Shown here: positions 33,266 to 41,041 of the stretch, piece by piece | Position numbering within the stretch: the first letter of the stretch is position 1 | Layout: each line of letters starts with the position of its first letter | DNA from: CAIZGX01 sp044239865 | GTDB taxonomy: Bacteria; Bacteroidota; Bacteroidia; Flavobacteriales_D; Sanyastnellaceae | DNA length: 64,000 nucleotides | Reading direction: 5' to 3' | NCBI GenBank assembly: GCA_044239865.1 | Contig: JBIIAO010000005.1 | Coordinates: 1 to 64,000 of the forward strand | The notes under the pieces: model-generated | The model's input: the letters and a program-made list of their open reading frames with translations, nothing else | What the model was told of the DNA's origin: nothing | Databases searched by the model: none | Program-made: the position numbers and the translations under genes

Positions 33266-34645
33266 ATGAAAGCAGCACAAGATTTTATCAACGAAAATAA
33301 AGATCGTTTCTTAAACGAGTTGTTCGAACTATTACGTATTCCAAGCATTAGCGCGGATATGGCCTACAAAGAAGAGGTAGCGAAATGCGCAGATTTGGTG
33401 GCGAAGCATCTTCGCGACGCTGGAGCAGATAATGTTGAAATATGTGTTACCGCAGGTCACCCAATTATATATGGAGAAAAATTAATTGATCCGAGTAAGC
33501 CAACGGTTCTGGTATACGGACACTACGATGTTCAGCCGGCTGATCCGATTGAATTGTGGCATACACCGCCTTTTGAGCCGACGATTAAGAAAACAGAGAT
33601 TCATCCAGAAGGTGCCATCTTCGCGCGCGGATCTTGCGACGATAAAGGACAGATGTTCATGCACGTGAAGGCGTTTGAAGCTATGTGGAAAACGAATTCA
33701 CTTCCATGTAACGTTAAGTTCATGATTGAAGGAGAGGAGGAAGCGGGTTCAACCAACCTTGGTCCTTTCTGCATGGCCAATAAAGAAAGGTTGAAAGCAG
33801 ATGTGGTGTTGATTTCAGACACTAGCATTATAGCGAACGACGTTCCAAGTATTGATTGTGGTTTAAGAGGATTAAGTTATGTTGAAGTTGAAGTGACAGG
33901 ATCGAATCGCGATTTACACAGTGGTGTATACGGCGGTGGAGTTGCTAATCCGATTAATGTTTTGGCGAAGATGATTGCTTCACTTCACGATGAAAACAAT
34001 CATGTTACCATTCCAGGTTTCTATGACAGCGTTCAAGAACTATCAGATGCAGAACGCACAGCGTTGAACGCTGCGCCTTTCGATGAAGAGGCTTACAAGA
34101 AAGATTTGGATATAGACGCGCTTTACGGTGAAAAGGGATATTCTACAATTGAGCGCACAGGAGTTCGTCCAACATTAGATTGCAATGGTATTTGGGGCGG
34201 ATATATTGGCGAAGGATCGAAGACGGTTCTCCCATCAAAGGCATTTGCGAAAATTTCTATGCGATTGGTGCCTCATCAAACGACAGATCAAATCACTGAA
34301 ATGTTTTCGAATCACTTCAAAGCCATTGCACCTGCCGGTGTTCGTGTTGAAGTTCGTCCGCACCACGGCGGTGAGCCGGTTGTTACACCCACAGACAGCA
34401 AGGCATACATTGCAGCTTCGGATGCTATGGAGCACACATACGGAAAGAAGCCAATTCCAACTCGCGGTGGAGGATCAATTCCTATCGTTGCCATGTTCGA
34501 GTCTGAATTGAACTTAAAGACTGTTTTAATGGGCTTTGGATTGGATACAGATGCGTTGCATTCACCAAATGAGCATTACGGTTTGGTTAACTACTACAAG
34601 GGAATTGAAACGATTCCATATTTCTTCGATAATTTTTCGAAGTAA
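33266..34645 (+). CDS. M20-family dipeptidase
   Basis: 459 residues from the ATG at 33266 (MKAAQDFINENK). Di-zinc metallopeptidase. Metal and catalytic motifs: VYGHYDVQPAD, RGSCDDKGQ, and the catalytic Glu pair in MIEGEEEAGS. The inserted dimerisation domain carries the DLHSGVYGG motif, and a C-terminal zinc ligand His is in TDALHSPNEHYGL. Probably cleaves dipeptides in the cytoplasm, as no signal peptide is present. It is followed 37 bases later by a LEA-2 lipoprotein. Confidence 0.94.
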   Translation: MKAAQDFINENKDRFLNELFELLRIPSISADMAYKEEVAKCADLVAKHLRDAGADNVEICVTAGHPIIYGEKLIDPSKPTVLVYGHYDVQPADPIELWHTPPFEPTIKKTEIHPEGAIFARGSCDDKGQMFMHVKAFEAMWKTNSLPCNVKFMIEGEEEAGSTNLGPFCMANKERLKADVVLISDTSIIANDVPSIDCGLRGLSYVEVEVTGSNRDLHSGVYGGGVANPINVLAKMIASLHDENNHVTIPGFYDSVQELSDAERTALNAAPFDEEAYKKDLDIDALYGEKGYSTIERTGVRPTLDCNGIWGGYIGEGSKTVLPSKAFAKISMRLVPHQTTDQITEMFSNHFKAIAPAGVRVEVRPHHGGEPVVTPTDSKAYIAASDAMEHTYGKKPIPTRGGGSIPIVAMFESELNLKTVLMGFGLDTDALHSPNEHYGLVNYYKGIETIPYFFDNFSK

Positions 34646-34682
34646 ATTTCGTTCGGGTTGAAATAGAAAACGTGAGAATGTT

Positions 34683-35165
34683 ATGAGAAGAAAACAGATT
34701 TCAATTCAATGGATATTTCTGCTTTTCACGGTGTTCACTTTTACTTCTTGTGAAATTTACAAGGATGTAAAAGTGAAGCGTGTAGAAGAATTTGATCTTT
34801 CGGAATTTACCAATAATCACGTTGCAGCAGTTTTACGAATTGGGCTTGAAAATCCCAATCCGTATAAGATTACGTTATACGAATCTGATTTGGAATTGCG
34901 CATTGACGGAAACGTAGCTGGTACTCTAACCTTGGCAGAACCTGTAGTTCTAGGTCCGAAATCTGCGCAAGTTTACGATGTGAAAGTCTTCACCAATATT
35001 ACCGATGTGGAAGGATTGTTGGGCAACGCTTTGGCGCTTATGTTCAAAGACGAAATTATTTTGGAAGCGTCGGGTTATGTGCAGGCGAAGGGTCTTGGTG
35101 TAAAGAAGATGGTTCCTTTTTCTTTCACAAAGCCCATCAGCAGTAGGGCCTTCAAATTAAAATAA
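34683..35165 (+). CDS. LEA type 2 domain lipoprotein
   Basis: 160 residues. Lipoprotein signal ending FTSC (Cys23). The rest is a LEA-2/WHy-like beta sandwich: AAVLRIGLENPNPYKITLYESDLELRIDG is the usual start strand pair with the NPNPYK motif, and VYDVKVFTNIT is a later strand. Such proteins sit on the periplasmic side of a membrane; function is unknown. The 3' end overlaps the convergent HAD gene by 9 bases. Confidence 0.85.
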   Translation: MRRKQISIQWIFLLFTVFTFTSCEIYKDVKVKRVEEFDLSEFTNNHVAAVLRIGLENPNPYKITLYESDLELRIDGNVAGTLTLAEPVVLGPKSAQVYDVKVFTNITDVEGLLGNALALMFKDEIILEASGYVQAKGLGVKKMVPFSFTKPISSRAFKLK

Positions 35166-35777
35166 AGGGTCTATTAATTCTGCCGGAGTTTGATGTGGAA
35201 GAAGGTGCAGGCCTTTTATTCCAGCGCGAACGGACCCTTCAACATGCTGAATTGAATCATCGATAAAAATTGTTTTTACGGGCGTGAGTCCATGAATTCT
35301 GCACAGCTCAAGAAAAGCTTCAGGATTGGGCTTGCGCATTCCTAAGACATTGCTGTAATGAATAAATTCAAAAGCAGATTTGAATTTCTCTAAGCCATAA
35401 GACTCATCGATCATTCGTTCGAAAACGGCTACATGCAATTCATTGGTGTTGCTGAAGATGAAGGTGCGAATGCCCTTTTCTTTCAATTTGAAAATGTAAT
35501 CAACTCGTTCTGGGATAAGTTGAGTGAGTATACAGTTCCAGGCGTTTTCCAATTGTTGCCGAGAGGCGTTCGGAAGGAAGTTTGAGATCCAATCGTAAAA
35601 AGCTTCTCCGGGAATTTTGCCGGTTTCTAATAAGTCGAAAATTTCATCTTGCTGAGCCTGGGAATAGGCTGTTGCGAATGATTCCATTCCAAGCGCCTGA
35701 AAGGCTCGCACGGGTGCGTTGTAGTCTATCTCAAAGAGTACGCCCCCGAAGTCGAAAATAATGGCTTCATAATTCAT
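35157..35777 (-). CDS. HAD-superfamily hydrolase (subfamily IA)
   Basis: 206 residues. Motif I IIFDFGGVLFEID (nucleophile Asp near residue 9), motif II FIFSNTNE, motif III Lys in GMRKPNPEAF, and motif IV FIDDSIQHVEGS. Cap domain between motifs I and II. Of the YihX-like phosphatase type that removes phosphate from small metabolites such as sugar phosphates. A perfect -7 box lies 5 bases upstream of the ATG. Confidence 0.93.
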   Translation of the reverse strand: MNYEAIIFDFGGVLFEIDYNAPVRAFQALGMESFATAYSQAQQDEIFDLLETGKIPGEAFYDWISNFLPNASRQQLENAWNCILTQLIPERVDYIFKLKEKGIRTFIFSNTNELHVAVFERMIDESYGLEKFKSAFEFIHYSNVLGMRKPNPEAFLELCRIHGLTPVKTIFIDDSIQHVEGSVRAGIKGLHLLPHQTPAELIDPLF

Positions 35778-35782
35778 GAGGC

Positions 35783-35790
35783 CAAAGGTA
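35783..35790 (-). promoter_or_regulatory. -7 box TACCTTTG, 5 bases before the HAD gene ATG
   Basis: Exact TAnnTTTG on the minus strand, gap GCCTC, then the ATG at 35777. It overlaps the region just downstream of the HTH regulator stop. Confidence 0.6.
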
Positions 35791-35798
35791 ATACATGA

Positions 35799-36155
35799 TT
35801 AGAATTCAGGAATTTTCTCTCCTGTTTTGGCTTCGAATAAAGCGCGCAATAAAGCGTACTTCTCTCGTAGATCTGTTAACTCTTTTTTCACCGCAACGAT
35901 GTCGTTTTCTAAACTCTCTGCTCGAAGCTCGCTTCCTTCCTCCAGATTAGAACCACTAGCAAGAATTTTCGAGTAAAGCGAAAAGAAATCGGTGTCTAAT
36001 GCTTTCGACAAATCGAATAAAAGTTTCGAGTCAACGGAATCTCTTCTGTAAATTCCATAAACGTTTTGTTTCGATGTGTTAATAATCTTAGCCAATTCCG
36101 TTGGCCCAAGTCGCAAATCTTTTGCTCTGTTTTTAATACGTTCTCCTATGCGCAT
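35799..36155 (-). CDS. HTH (XRE-like) regulator with C-terminal coiled coil
   Basis: 118 residues from the ATG at 36155 (MRIGERIKNRAKDLRLGPTE); a TTG at 36179 would add 8 residues. The N-terminal helix-turn-helix spans about residues 3-60, with the recognition helix near INTSKQNVYGIYRRD. A linker and a coiled coil (about 80-110, ESLENDIVAVKKELTDLREKY cut across two heptads) follow, probably for dimerisation. No operator or target is evident. This HTH plus leucine-zipper-like layout is frequent in Bacteroidota. Confidence 0.82.
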   Translation of the reverse strand: MRIGERIKNRAKDLRLGPTELAKIINTSKQNVYGIYRRDSVDSKLLFDLSKALDTDFFSLYSKILASGSNLEEGSELRAESLENDIVAVKKELTDLREKYALLRALFEAKTGEKIPEF

Positions 36156-36218
36156 AATATCGTTTTGATTATTACTCAAATCAATAACAAAAACCGCTAA
36201 ACGAATCTAAATGAAATG

Positions 36219-37226
36219 TTAATTTTGTTTCAACCACGCAGAGGGGTTGACTTCAGATTTAACCTTGTCGAGCATTTGAATAATGGCCTCGTAATTCGAG
36301 TCACTTGCTGCTGATACAAGTTGCAGATTTCCTTTTTTTCCAGATAAACTTGCTTTGAATCCTTTTTTATTTAACTCAGCTACCATGCGGTTTGCGTTCT
36401 GAGAGACAGCGAAGGCTCCTACAATGATTTCGTATTTTGCAAGACGCGTAGGATTAACAGTTTCTACGACTTTGGTTTTTTCAACGGGAGTTGCTACAAC
36501 TGCTGCAGCTGTTGGAACTGAGTTTAACTCAGGCGTTTCAACAAGTTCAATTTCTTCTTCAACGGTATATGTTGGAATGGCTCTTTCTGGCGCAGGAGTG
36601 TACTGTGCAACTCGGCTTTTCGTTCCAAGTAATTTGTACGAGGCGTATTGCCAATCTGTCGTTTCAATCTTATGCGAAAGTGCAAATATTCCAACACCTA
36701 AAATAGGCAGCGCTAATACAGCTGCTGCTTTCCAAATCCATTTTGATCCTTGTTCTGCACGTTTTTCAAGAGTTGAAACTTCAGCAGTTATTGGCTCTTC
36801 AATTTGACGTTCTACTGGAACAAGAATTATCTTTTCTAATCCGAATGATTCAAGTGAGAAATTTCCTTTGCTGTCTGGAATGAATTGAATTTTTCCTAGA
36901 CGATCTTGAAACAGAATTCCAATTCCTTTCCAAGAAATTTTTTCGCCACGAAGTAACGTGTTCGATTGCTCTTTCACCCAGGCATCGAGTTCTATTTTCC
37001 CTTCCGCATAAGAGCAATTGTTCAACGCACACAAAGCAGAAACCAACAAGCCGTCGTTCTCTTTAATTTGAGGATTGAATCCGATTGTTTTCTGCGGGGG
37101 ATAGACCGTATGCAAACTTGTATTCAAAGAAGCACCCTTGTATTTTGCAATGAATCCGCCCAAACCGGGAAGAACCACGCAATCGTTGGAGTACAATAAA
37201 TCTTTGATTAGGTTTTCGAACTGCAT
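36219..37226 (-). CDS. HU-CCDC81-like and SPOR domain transmembrane protein
   Basis: 335 residues. Residues 1-125 form two HU-like domains of the CCDC81 type (VVLPGLGGFIAKY and the IGFNPQIKENDGLLV loop). One membrane helix lies at 164-183, then a Pro/Val/Glu-rich linker, and a SPOR domain at about 262-335 (YEIIVGAFAVSQNANRMVAEL). SPOR domains bind denuded peptidoglycan at division sites. The topology puts the HU-like pair in the cytoplasm and SPOR in the periplasm, which would link DNA or a partner protein to the division-site wall. The link is inferred. A good promoter ends 4 bases before the ATG. Confidence 0.88.
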   Translation of the reverse strand: MQFENLIKDLLYSNDCVVLPGLGGFIAKYKGASLNTSLHTVYPPQKTIGFNPQIKENDGLLVSALCALNNCSYAEGKIELDAWVKEQSNTLLRGEKISWKGIGILFQDRLGKIQFIPDSKGNFSLESFGLEKIILVPVERQIEEPITAEVSTLEKRAEQGSKWIWKAAAVLALPILGVGIFALSHKIETTDWQYASYKLLGTKSRVAQYTPAPERAIPTYTVEEEIELVETPELNSVPTAAAVVATPVEKTKVVETVNPTRLAKYEIIVGAFAVSQNANRMVAELNKKGFKASLSGKKGNLQLVSAASDSNYEAIIQMLDKVKSEVNPSAWLKQN

Positions 37227-37230
37227 ACTG

Positions 37231-37261
37231 CGAAAATACGGATTTTTTATTGGTCTTACAA
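37231..37261 (-). promoter_or_regulatory. Promoter TTG-N20-TATTTTCG, 4 bases before the HU/SPOR ATG
   Basis: On the minus strand TTG (37261-37259), a 20-base spacer, and TATTTTCG (37238-37231), then CAGT and the ATG at 37226. Both elements are present, which supports a true promoter with a leaderless start. Confidence 0.65.
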
Positions 37262-37263
37262 GC

Positions 37264-37974
37264 CTAGGCCTGATATTTCACTAGATCTTCTGGAGTGTCT
37301 ATTCCTGTTGAGTCGTGGGAAGTCACTACTACCGAAATAGTTAAGTCATGCTCCAACCAACGAAGTTGTTCCAGCGATTCGGTCAATTCCAAAGATGAAG
37401 GTTTCAGATGATTTATTCGTTGAAGGGCATCTGTTGTGTAGGCGTATACTCCCAAATGTTTGAAATAATTGGGTTCGCCATTTCGAGCAAAAGGTATGGT
37501 TGATCGTGAAAAATACAGCGCTCTTCCTGAAGTGCTGAATACTACTTTCACTCGGTTTGAATCGTTCACCTCTTCGCTGTTTTCTATTTGAACCGCTAAA
37601 GTCGCGATATCGGTTTTTGAAGCGATTAGGGCATTCGAAAGTTCTTCCAACGATTCAACATGAACAAAAGGCTCATCGCCTTGAATGTTCAACACAAAAC
37701 CGAATTGCCCCAAGATGTTCGGAAGGAGTTCGCAAATGCGCTCAGTTCCGCTGTTGCAATTTTCTGAGGTGTAAATAGCTTTGCAGCCATACTCTTCCAC
37801 ATGATTAAAAATGCGCTCGTCGTCTGTGGCCACCCAAACTTCTTGTAGCGATTGGCATTTTTTGGCTTGGTCTATTACCCTTCGAATCATGGATTTTCCA
37901 TTGATTTCAATCAATGGTTTTCCTGGGAAACGTGTGCTTCCAAATCGAGCGGGAATAATTCCAAGTCCTTTCAT
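37264..37974 (-). CDS. kdsB: 3-deoxy-manno-octulosonate cytidylyltransferase (CMP-Kdo synthetase)
   Basis: 236 residues. Activates Kdo with CTP for lipid A-core synthesis. Signature GIIPARFGSTRFPGKPL at the N-terminus, VWVATDDERI, NSGTERICE and LNIQGDEPFV. Its presence implies Kdo-containing LPS. It starts 1 base after the stop of the upstream TonB receptor gene (TAG-C-ATG), so translational re-initiation is likely. Confidence 0.97.
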   Translation of the reverse strand: MKGLGIIPARFGSTRFPGKPLIEINGKSMIRRVIDQAKKCQSLQEVWVATDDERIFNHVEEYGCKAIYTSENCNSGTERICELLPNILGQFGFVLNIQGDEPFVHVESLEELSNALIASKTDIATLAVQIENSEEVNDSNRVKVVFSTSGRALYFSRSTIPFARNGEPNYFKHLGVYAYTTDALQRINHLKPSSLELTESLEQLRWLEHDLTISVVVTSHDSTGIDTPEDLVKYQA

Positions 37975-37975
37975 G

Positions 37976-40411
37976 CTACAAACTTAAGGTGTATTGCACA
38001 ATGGTTACGCGAGGTTCTTCAATGGCGAGCGGACGAATAGCGTATTCGCGATTGAGAACGTTGTTCATGATGAAAGCAATCTTATGTTTTTCTGAAAAGG
38101 TGTAGCCAACTCGCGCATCGAAAACATAGTCGCCTTTGGTGTGATTGGCACGCCATGAATTAATTCCCGGATTGAATTCAGTGGGAAGCTCCTGTTCGAG
38201 TTGCGAAAAAGCTTTGTCAATGTTTTGCATGTGTGAATTTGCACGAAAGCTTACTCCTGAATTAAATGCACCGCGGGTTGCACCAACATCTATTCTTATT
38301 AGGTGTTGCATGCGATATTTCAAAATATTGCTGTTCGTATTTTCGCTTGTGGTTAAATAGGATGCTTGAGAAAACTGCGGAATGACAAGTGTTCCTGGAG
38401 TTTGTGCCGTTTGTGCATAGACGTAGTCAGGAGTGGTGCTCATAGGTTTTGTGTACGTGTAACCTGCCAACACATCGAAACGAGTCTTGCGAATGTTACC
38501 GGTTCCCATAATACTGAGTTCTGCACCCTGAACTTTCGCGCCCCCGGTATTCAAACTTTTAAACCCAATGACTTTTGATATTTGACCCAAGTCTGATAGA
38601 GGAACCGCCGTCCATTGCCCAAAAGTGAATTCAATAAAATTCCGAAACTCTTGTTGGAAAACCGCTACGTCAATAAATCCTTTGAATTCTCCAATTTTAA
38701 ATCCTTGCTTAATTCCGATTTCGGCATTGTATGAAGTCTCTGGTTTTAAGTCTGGATTTGCAAAAACTTGAATGGCACCCAAACCCGTTACAATGAATTT
38801 TTCAGCAATACTTGGGAATCGATATCCTTGTCCGTAGGAAGCACGCAAGTATGTCGCTTGACCCAATTTGTAATTTGCTCCTGCGCGAAATACGGGCTTG
38901 CTATTTTTTTCTTCATTCAATAGAAATCGCTCGTAACGCACACCTCCAGAAAGATTTAGGCGCTCACCAATTTTTTTATCGACTTGAAGATAGGCAGCAG
39001 TATTTCTTGCTTGGTTGTGTCCGTCTGGATTTCCACCTACAAACAATTGCCCGCGAGCATCTGTGTTTGTGTTTACTACACCCGCTGTGGTTGTTAGGTT
39101 TTTTATCTTGTGAAGTTCCCAATTTTTCTGCACTTGGTATTCCGTGTAGAAGACATCTGAGAAATTCCCTTGATTGTTATCGTTGTTGTTGTCTAGCGAT
39201 TGCCATCTCGATTTCAACGAGTGTACCGTGCCTTTTTTACTCGTGTATTGAATGGAAGGGTCTACTGTGTACAATTGCTGAATGGTCCGTGTAGCGCTGC
39301 CCGCATAAGCTCCGTACAACCCATTAGAGCTATTATCCCAAATCAAAGTAGCCAGTGAGTTGCCGGTTGAATAAATTCCAGCAAGACCTATGAAAAGACG
39401 ATCGGTTAAGCGGTATCGAAGATTCAGGTTTAAACGCGCTCTATTTCCAGCGCTGTATCGATCTACTTTCATAGGGTTATAATTCCCATTCGAAAAGCTG
39501 CCGTCGGCTGTGTCTTTAATAGGACCTAGGTGTCCATCGTCGTATTGCATACTTGAAGCAAGAACAAAATCAAGTTTTCCAAATTTTTCTGAATGAAGAA
39601 AATTAATCCCGCTTTTCATTCCTTGTCTGTTCCAATACACGGCTGAATCTGATTGCGGTTTCGAATAAAATCCGTGGTAAACAGAAACGGTTGTTTTTGG
39701 TTTTAAAGTGGGGTAGGCAGTTCTGAAGTTGATTACACCACTTAATGCAGAACTTCCATAAAGCACACTGCTCGCGCCTTTGATGATTTCAACTTGCGAT
39801 ACATTTTCTGTTGGAAGAAATCCCCAACTTGGCTTTCCCGCATCACCGCTTAGAATAGGAATATTATCTACCAACACTTGCACCCGACTTCCCGCGCCGA
39901 AGCTATAACCGCTTCCACTGCGGATTTGAGGCTCATCATCTACAATTGCAACACCCGGAGTTTGTTGCAAGATTTCAGCGATGTTCACTGCGTTTTTATC
40001 TTGAATTAATTTCGGTTGAATAACCTCCATACTCACAGTCACCTCACCAATGTTTTGCTCATACCTTCCAGCAGACACAACAACCAAATTCATTTGTCCG
40101 TCGTTCGAAACCATTTCAATATTGAACTCTTGGTTCCCTGTTAACTGAATTTCTTTTTTGAAGGTCTGATGGGTTAAGTATGCGGCAATAAGGGTGTAGT
40201 TTCCTGCCGGAGCTTCTATGCTGAAGGCGCCTTCAGGTGTTGAGCTTATTCCGTAAGAAGTGTTTTCGAAATACACCAACACAGCGCCCAGTGGCTTTTG
40301 AGATTGTGAATCGATGATTTTACCTGAGAGTTTTACAGTTCCAGCTTGTGCCCAAGACGAAAGGCACAACAATAAACCCAAAAGGGTCAGGAGGTTTTGC
40401 TTAAGGTTCAT
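37976..40411 (-). CDS. TonB-dependent outer-membrane receptor
   Basis: 811 residues. Signal peptide ending SWAQA, then a carboxypeptidase D regulatory-like domain (about residues 25-105), a TonB plug (about 115-235) with QVLVDNIPILSG and QVEIIKGASSVLYGSSALSGVINFRT, and a beta barrel to a C-terminal aromatic/Leu strand (VTIVQYTLSL). No SusD partner is nearby, so a metal, siderophore or vitamin substrate is more likely than a glycan, but the ligand cannot be read from sequence. It is co-directional with kdsB. Confidence 0.93.
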   Translation of the reverse strand: MNLKQNLLTLLGLLLCLSSWAQAGTVKLSGKIIDSQSQKPLGAVLVYFENTSYGISSTPEGAFSIEAPAGNYTLIAAYLTHQTFKKEIQLTGNQEFNIEMVSNDGQMNLVVVSAGRYEQNIGEVTVSMEVIQPKLIQDKNAVNIAEILQQTPGVAIVDDEPQIRSGSGYSFGAGSRVQVLVDNIPILSGDAGKPSWGFLPTENVSQVEIIKGASSVLYGSSALSGVINFRTAYPTLKPKTTVSVYHGFYSKPQSDSAVYWNRQGMKSGINFLHSEKFGKLDFVLASSMQYDDGHLGPIKDTADGSFSNGNYNPMKVDRYSAGNRARLNLNLRYRLTDRLFIGLAGIYSTGNSLATLIWDNSSNGLYGAYAGSATRTIQQLYTVDPSIQYTSKKGTVHSLKSRWQSLDNNNDNNQGNFSDVFYTEYQVQKNWELHKIKNLTTTAGVVNTNTDARGQLFVGGNPDGHNQARNTAAYLQVDKKIGERLNLSGGVRYERFLLNEEKNSKPVFRAGANYKLGQATYLRASYGQGYRFPSIAEKFIVTGLGAIQVFANPDLKPETSYNAEIGIKQGFKIGEFKGFIDVAVFQQEFRNFIEFTFGQWTAVPLSDLGQISKVIGFKSLNTGGAKVQGAELSIMGTGNIRKTRFDVLAGYTYTKPMSTTPDYVYAQTAQTPGTLVIPQFSQASYLTTSENTNSNILKYRMQHLIRIDVGATRGAFNSGVSFRANSHMQNIDKAFSQLEQELPTEFNPGINSWRANHTKGDYVFDARVGYTFSEKHKIAFIMNNVLNREYAIRPLAIEEPRVTIVQYTLSL

Positions 40412-40450
40412 ATAGCAATAATAAGAAATACTTTTTAAAAAGATACAACT

Positions 40451-41041
40451 CTACAATTTCTCAAACGATATAGAAGAAGTTTGTTCGAAGTAAGCTTCAA
40501 CAAGTGCAAGTGTGTTTGGAAGTTCATGCAACACGACAATATCTCCATACTTCGCCGATTTCAGGTCCTTCAGTTGCGCCTCGAATTTTTTATTTGTATC
40601 GAAATCTCCGGGCATTAATGTCCATCCGACAAGTTGGAATTTCTTCTGTAAGTATTGGTATTGCCAGTATTTCAATTTACCGAAAGGCGGACGGTAGAGT
40701 TTAGATTTTGGAAATGCCGCTTGACACCTAAAGTTTTTTAGCAGTCCAATTCGATTCAATTTTCGTGAATTCAAATGTTCGTTTCCGTGAAAGCCAATGG
40801 TGTGATTTTCTTCTTGAATGCGCACAACAAGCTCAGGATATAACGCGGCATTCTTTCCCAACAGAAAAAATGTAGCACGGGCATTATTCGCCTTCAAAAG
40901 TTCAAGTAATTGAACAGTCACTTCCGGGTGAGGACCGTCGTCGAAAGTCAAATAAATAGATTCGGAATTTTCAATTCTCCACGTGACATTACTAAAGATT
41001 CGCTGAAGAATACGTGGTGTGCGAACGAAGTATCGGCTCAT
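40451..41041 (-). CDS. Polysaccharide deacetylase (NodB homology)
   Basis: 196 residues. NodB motifs: TFDDGPHP with the catalytic Asp and metal Asp, the metal-binding HxxxH in GFHGNEHLN, and RPPFGK. A final motif VVLHELPNTL holds the last His. It deacetylates or hydrolyses a glycan N- or O-acetyl; no signal peptide is seen. It overlaps the stop of the long upstream lamin-tail gene by 4 bases. Confidence 0.9.
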   Translation of the reverse strand: MSRYFVRTPRILQRIFSNVTWRIENSESIYLTFDDGPHPEVTVQLLELLKANNARATFFLLGKNAALYPELVVRIQEENHTIGFHGNEHLNSRKLNRIGLLKNFRCQAAFPKSKLYRPPFGKLKYWQYQYLQKKFQLVGWTLMPGDFDTNKKFEAQLKDLKSAKYGDIVVLHELPNTLALVEAYFEQTSSISFEKL

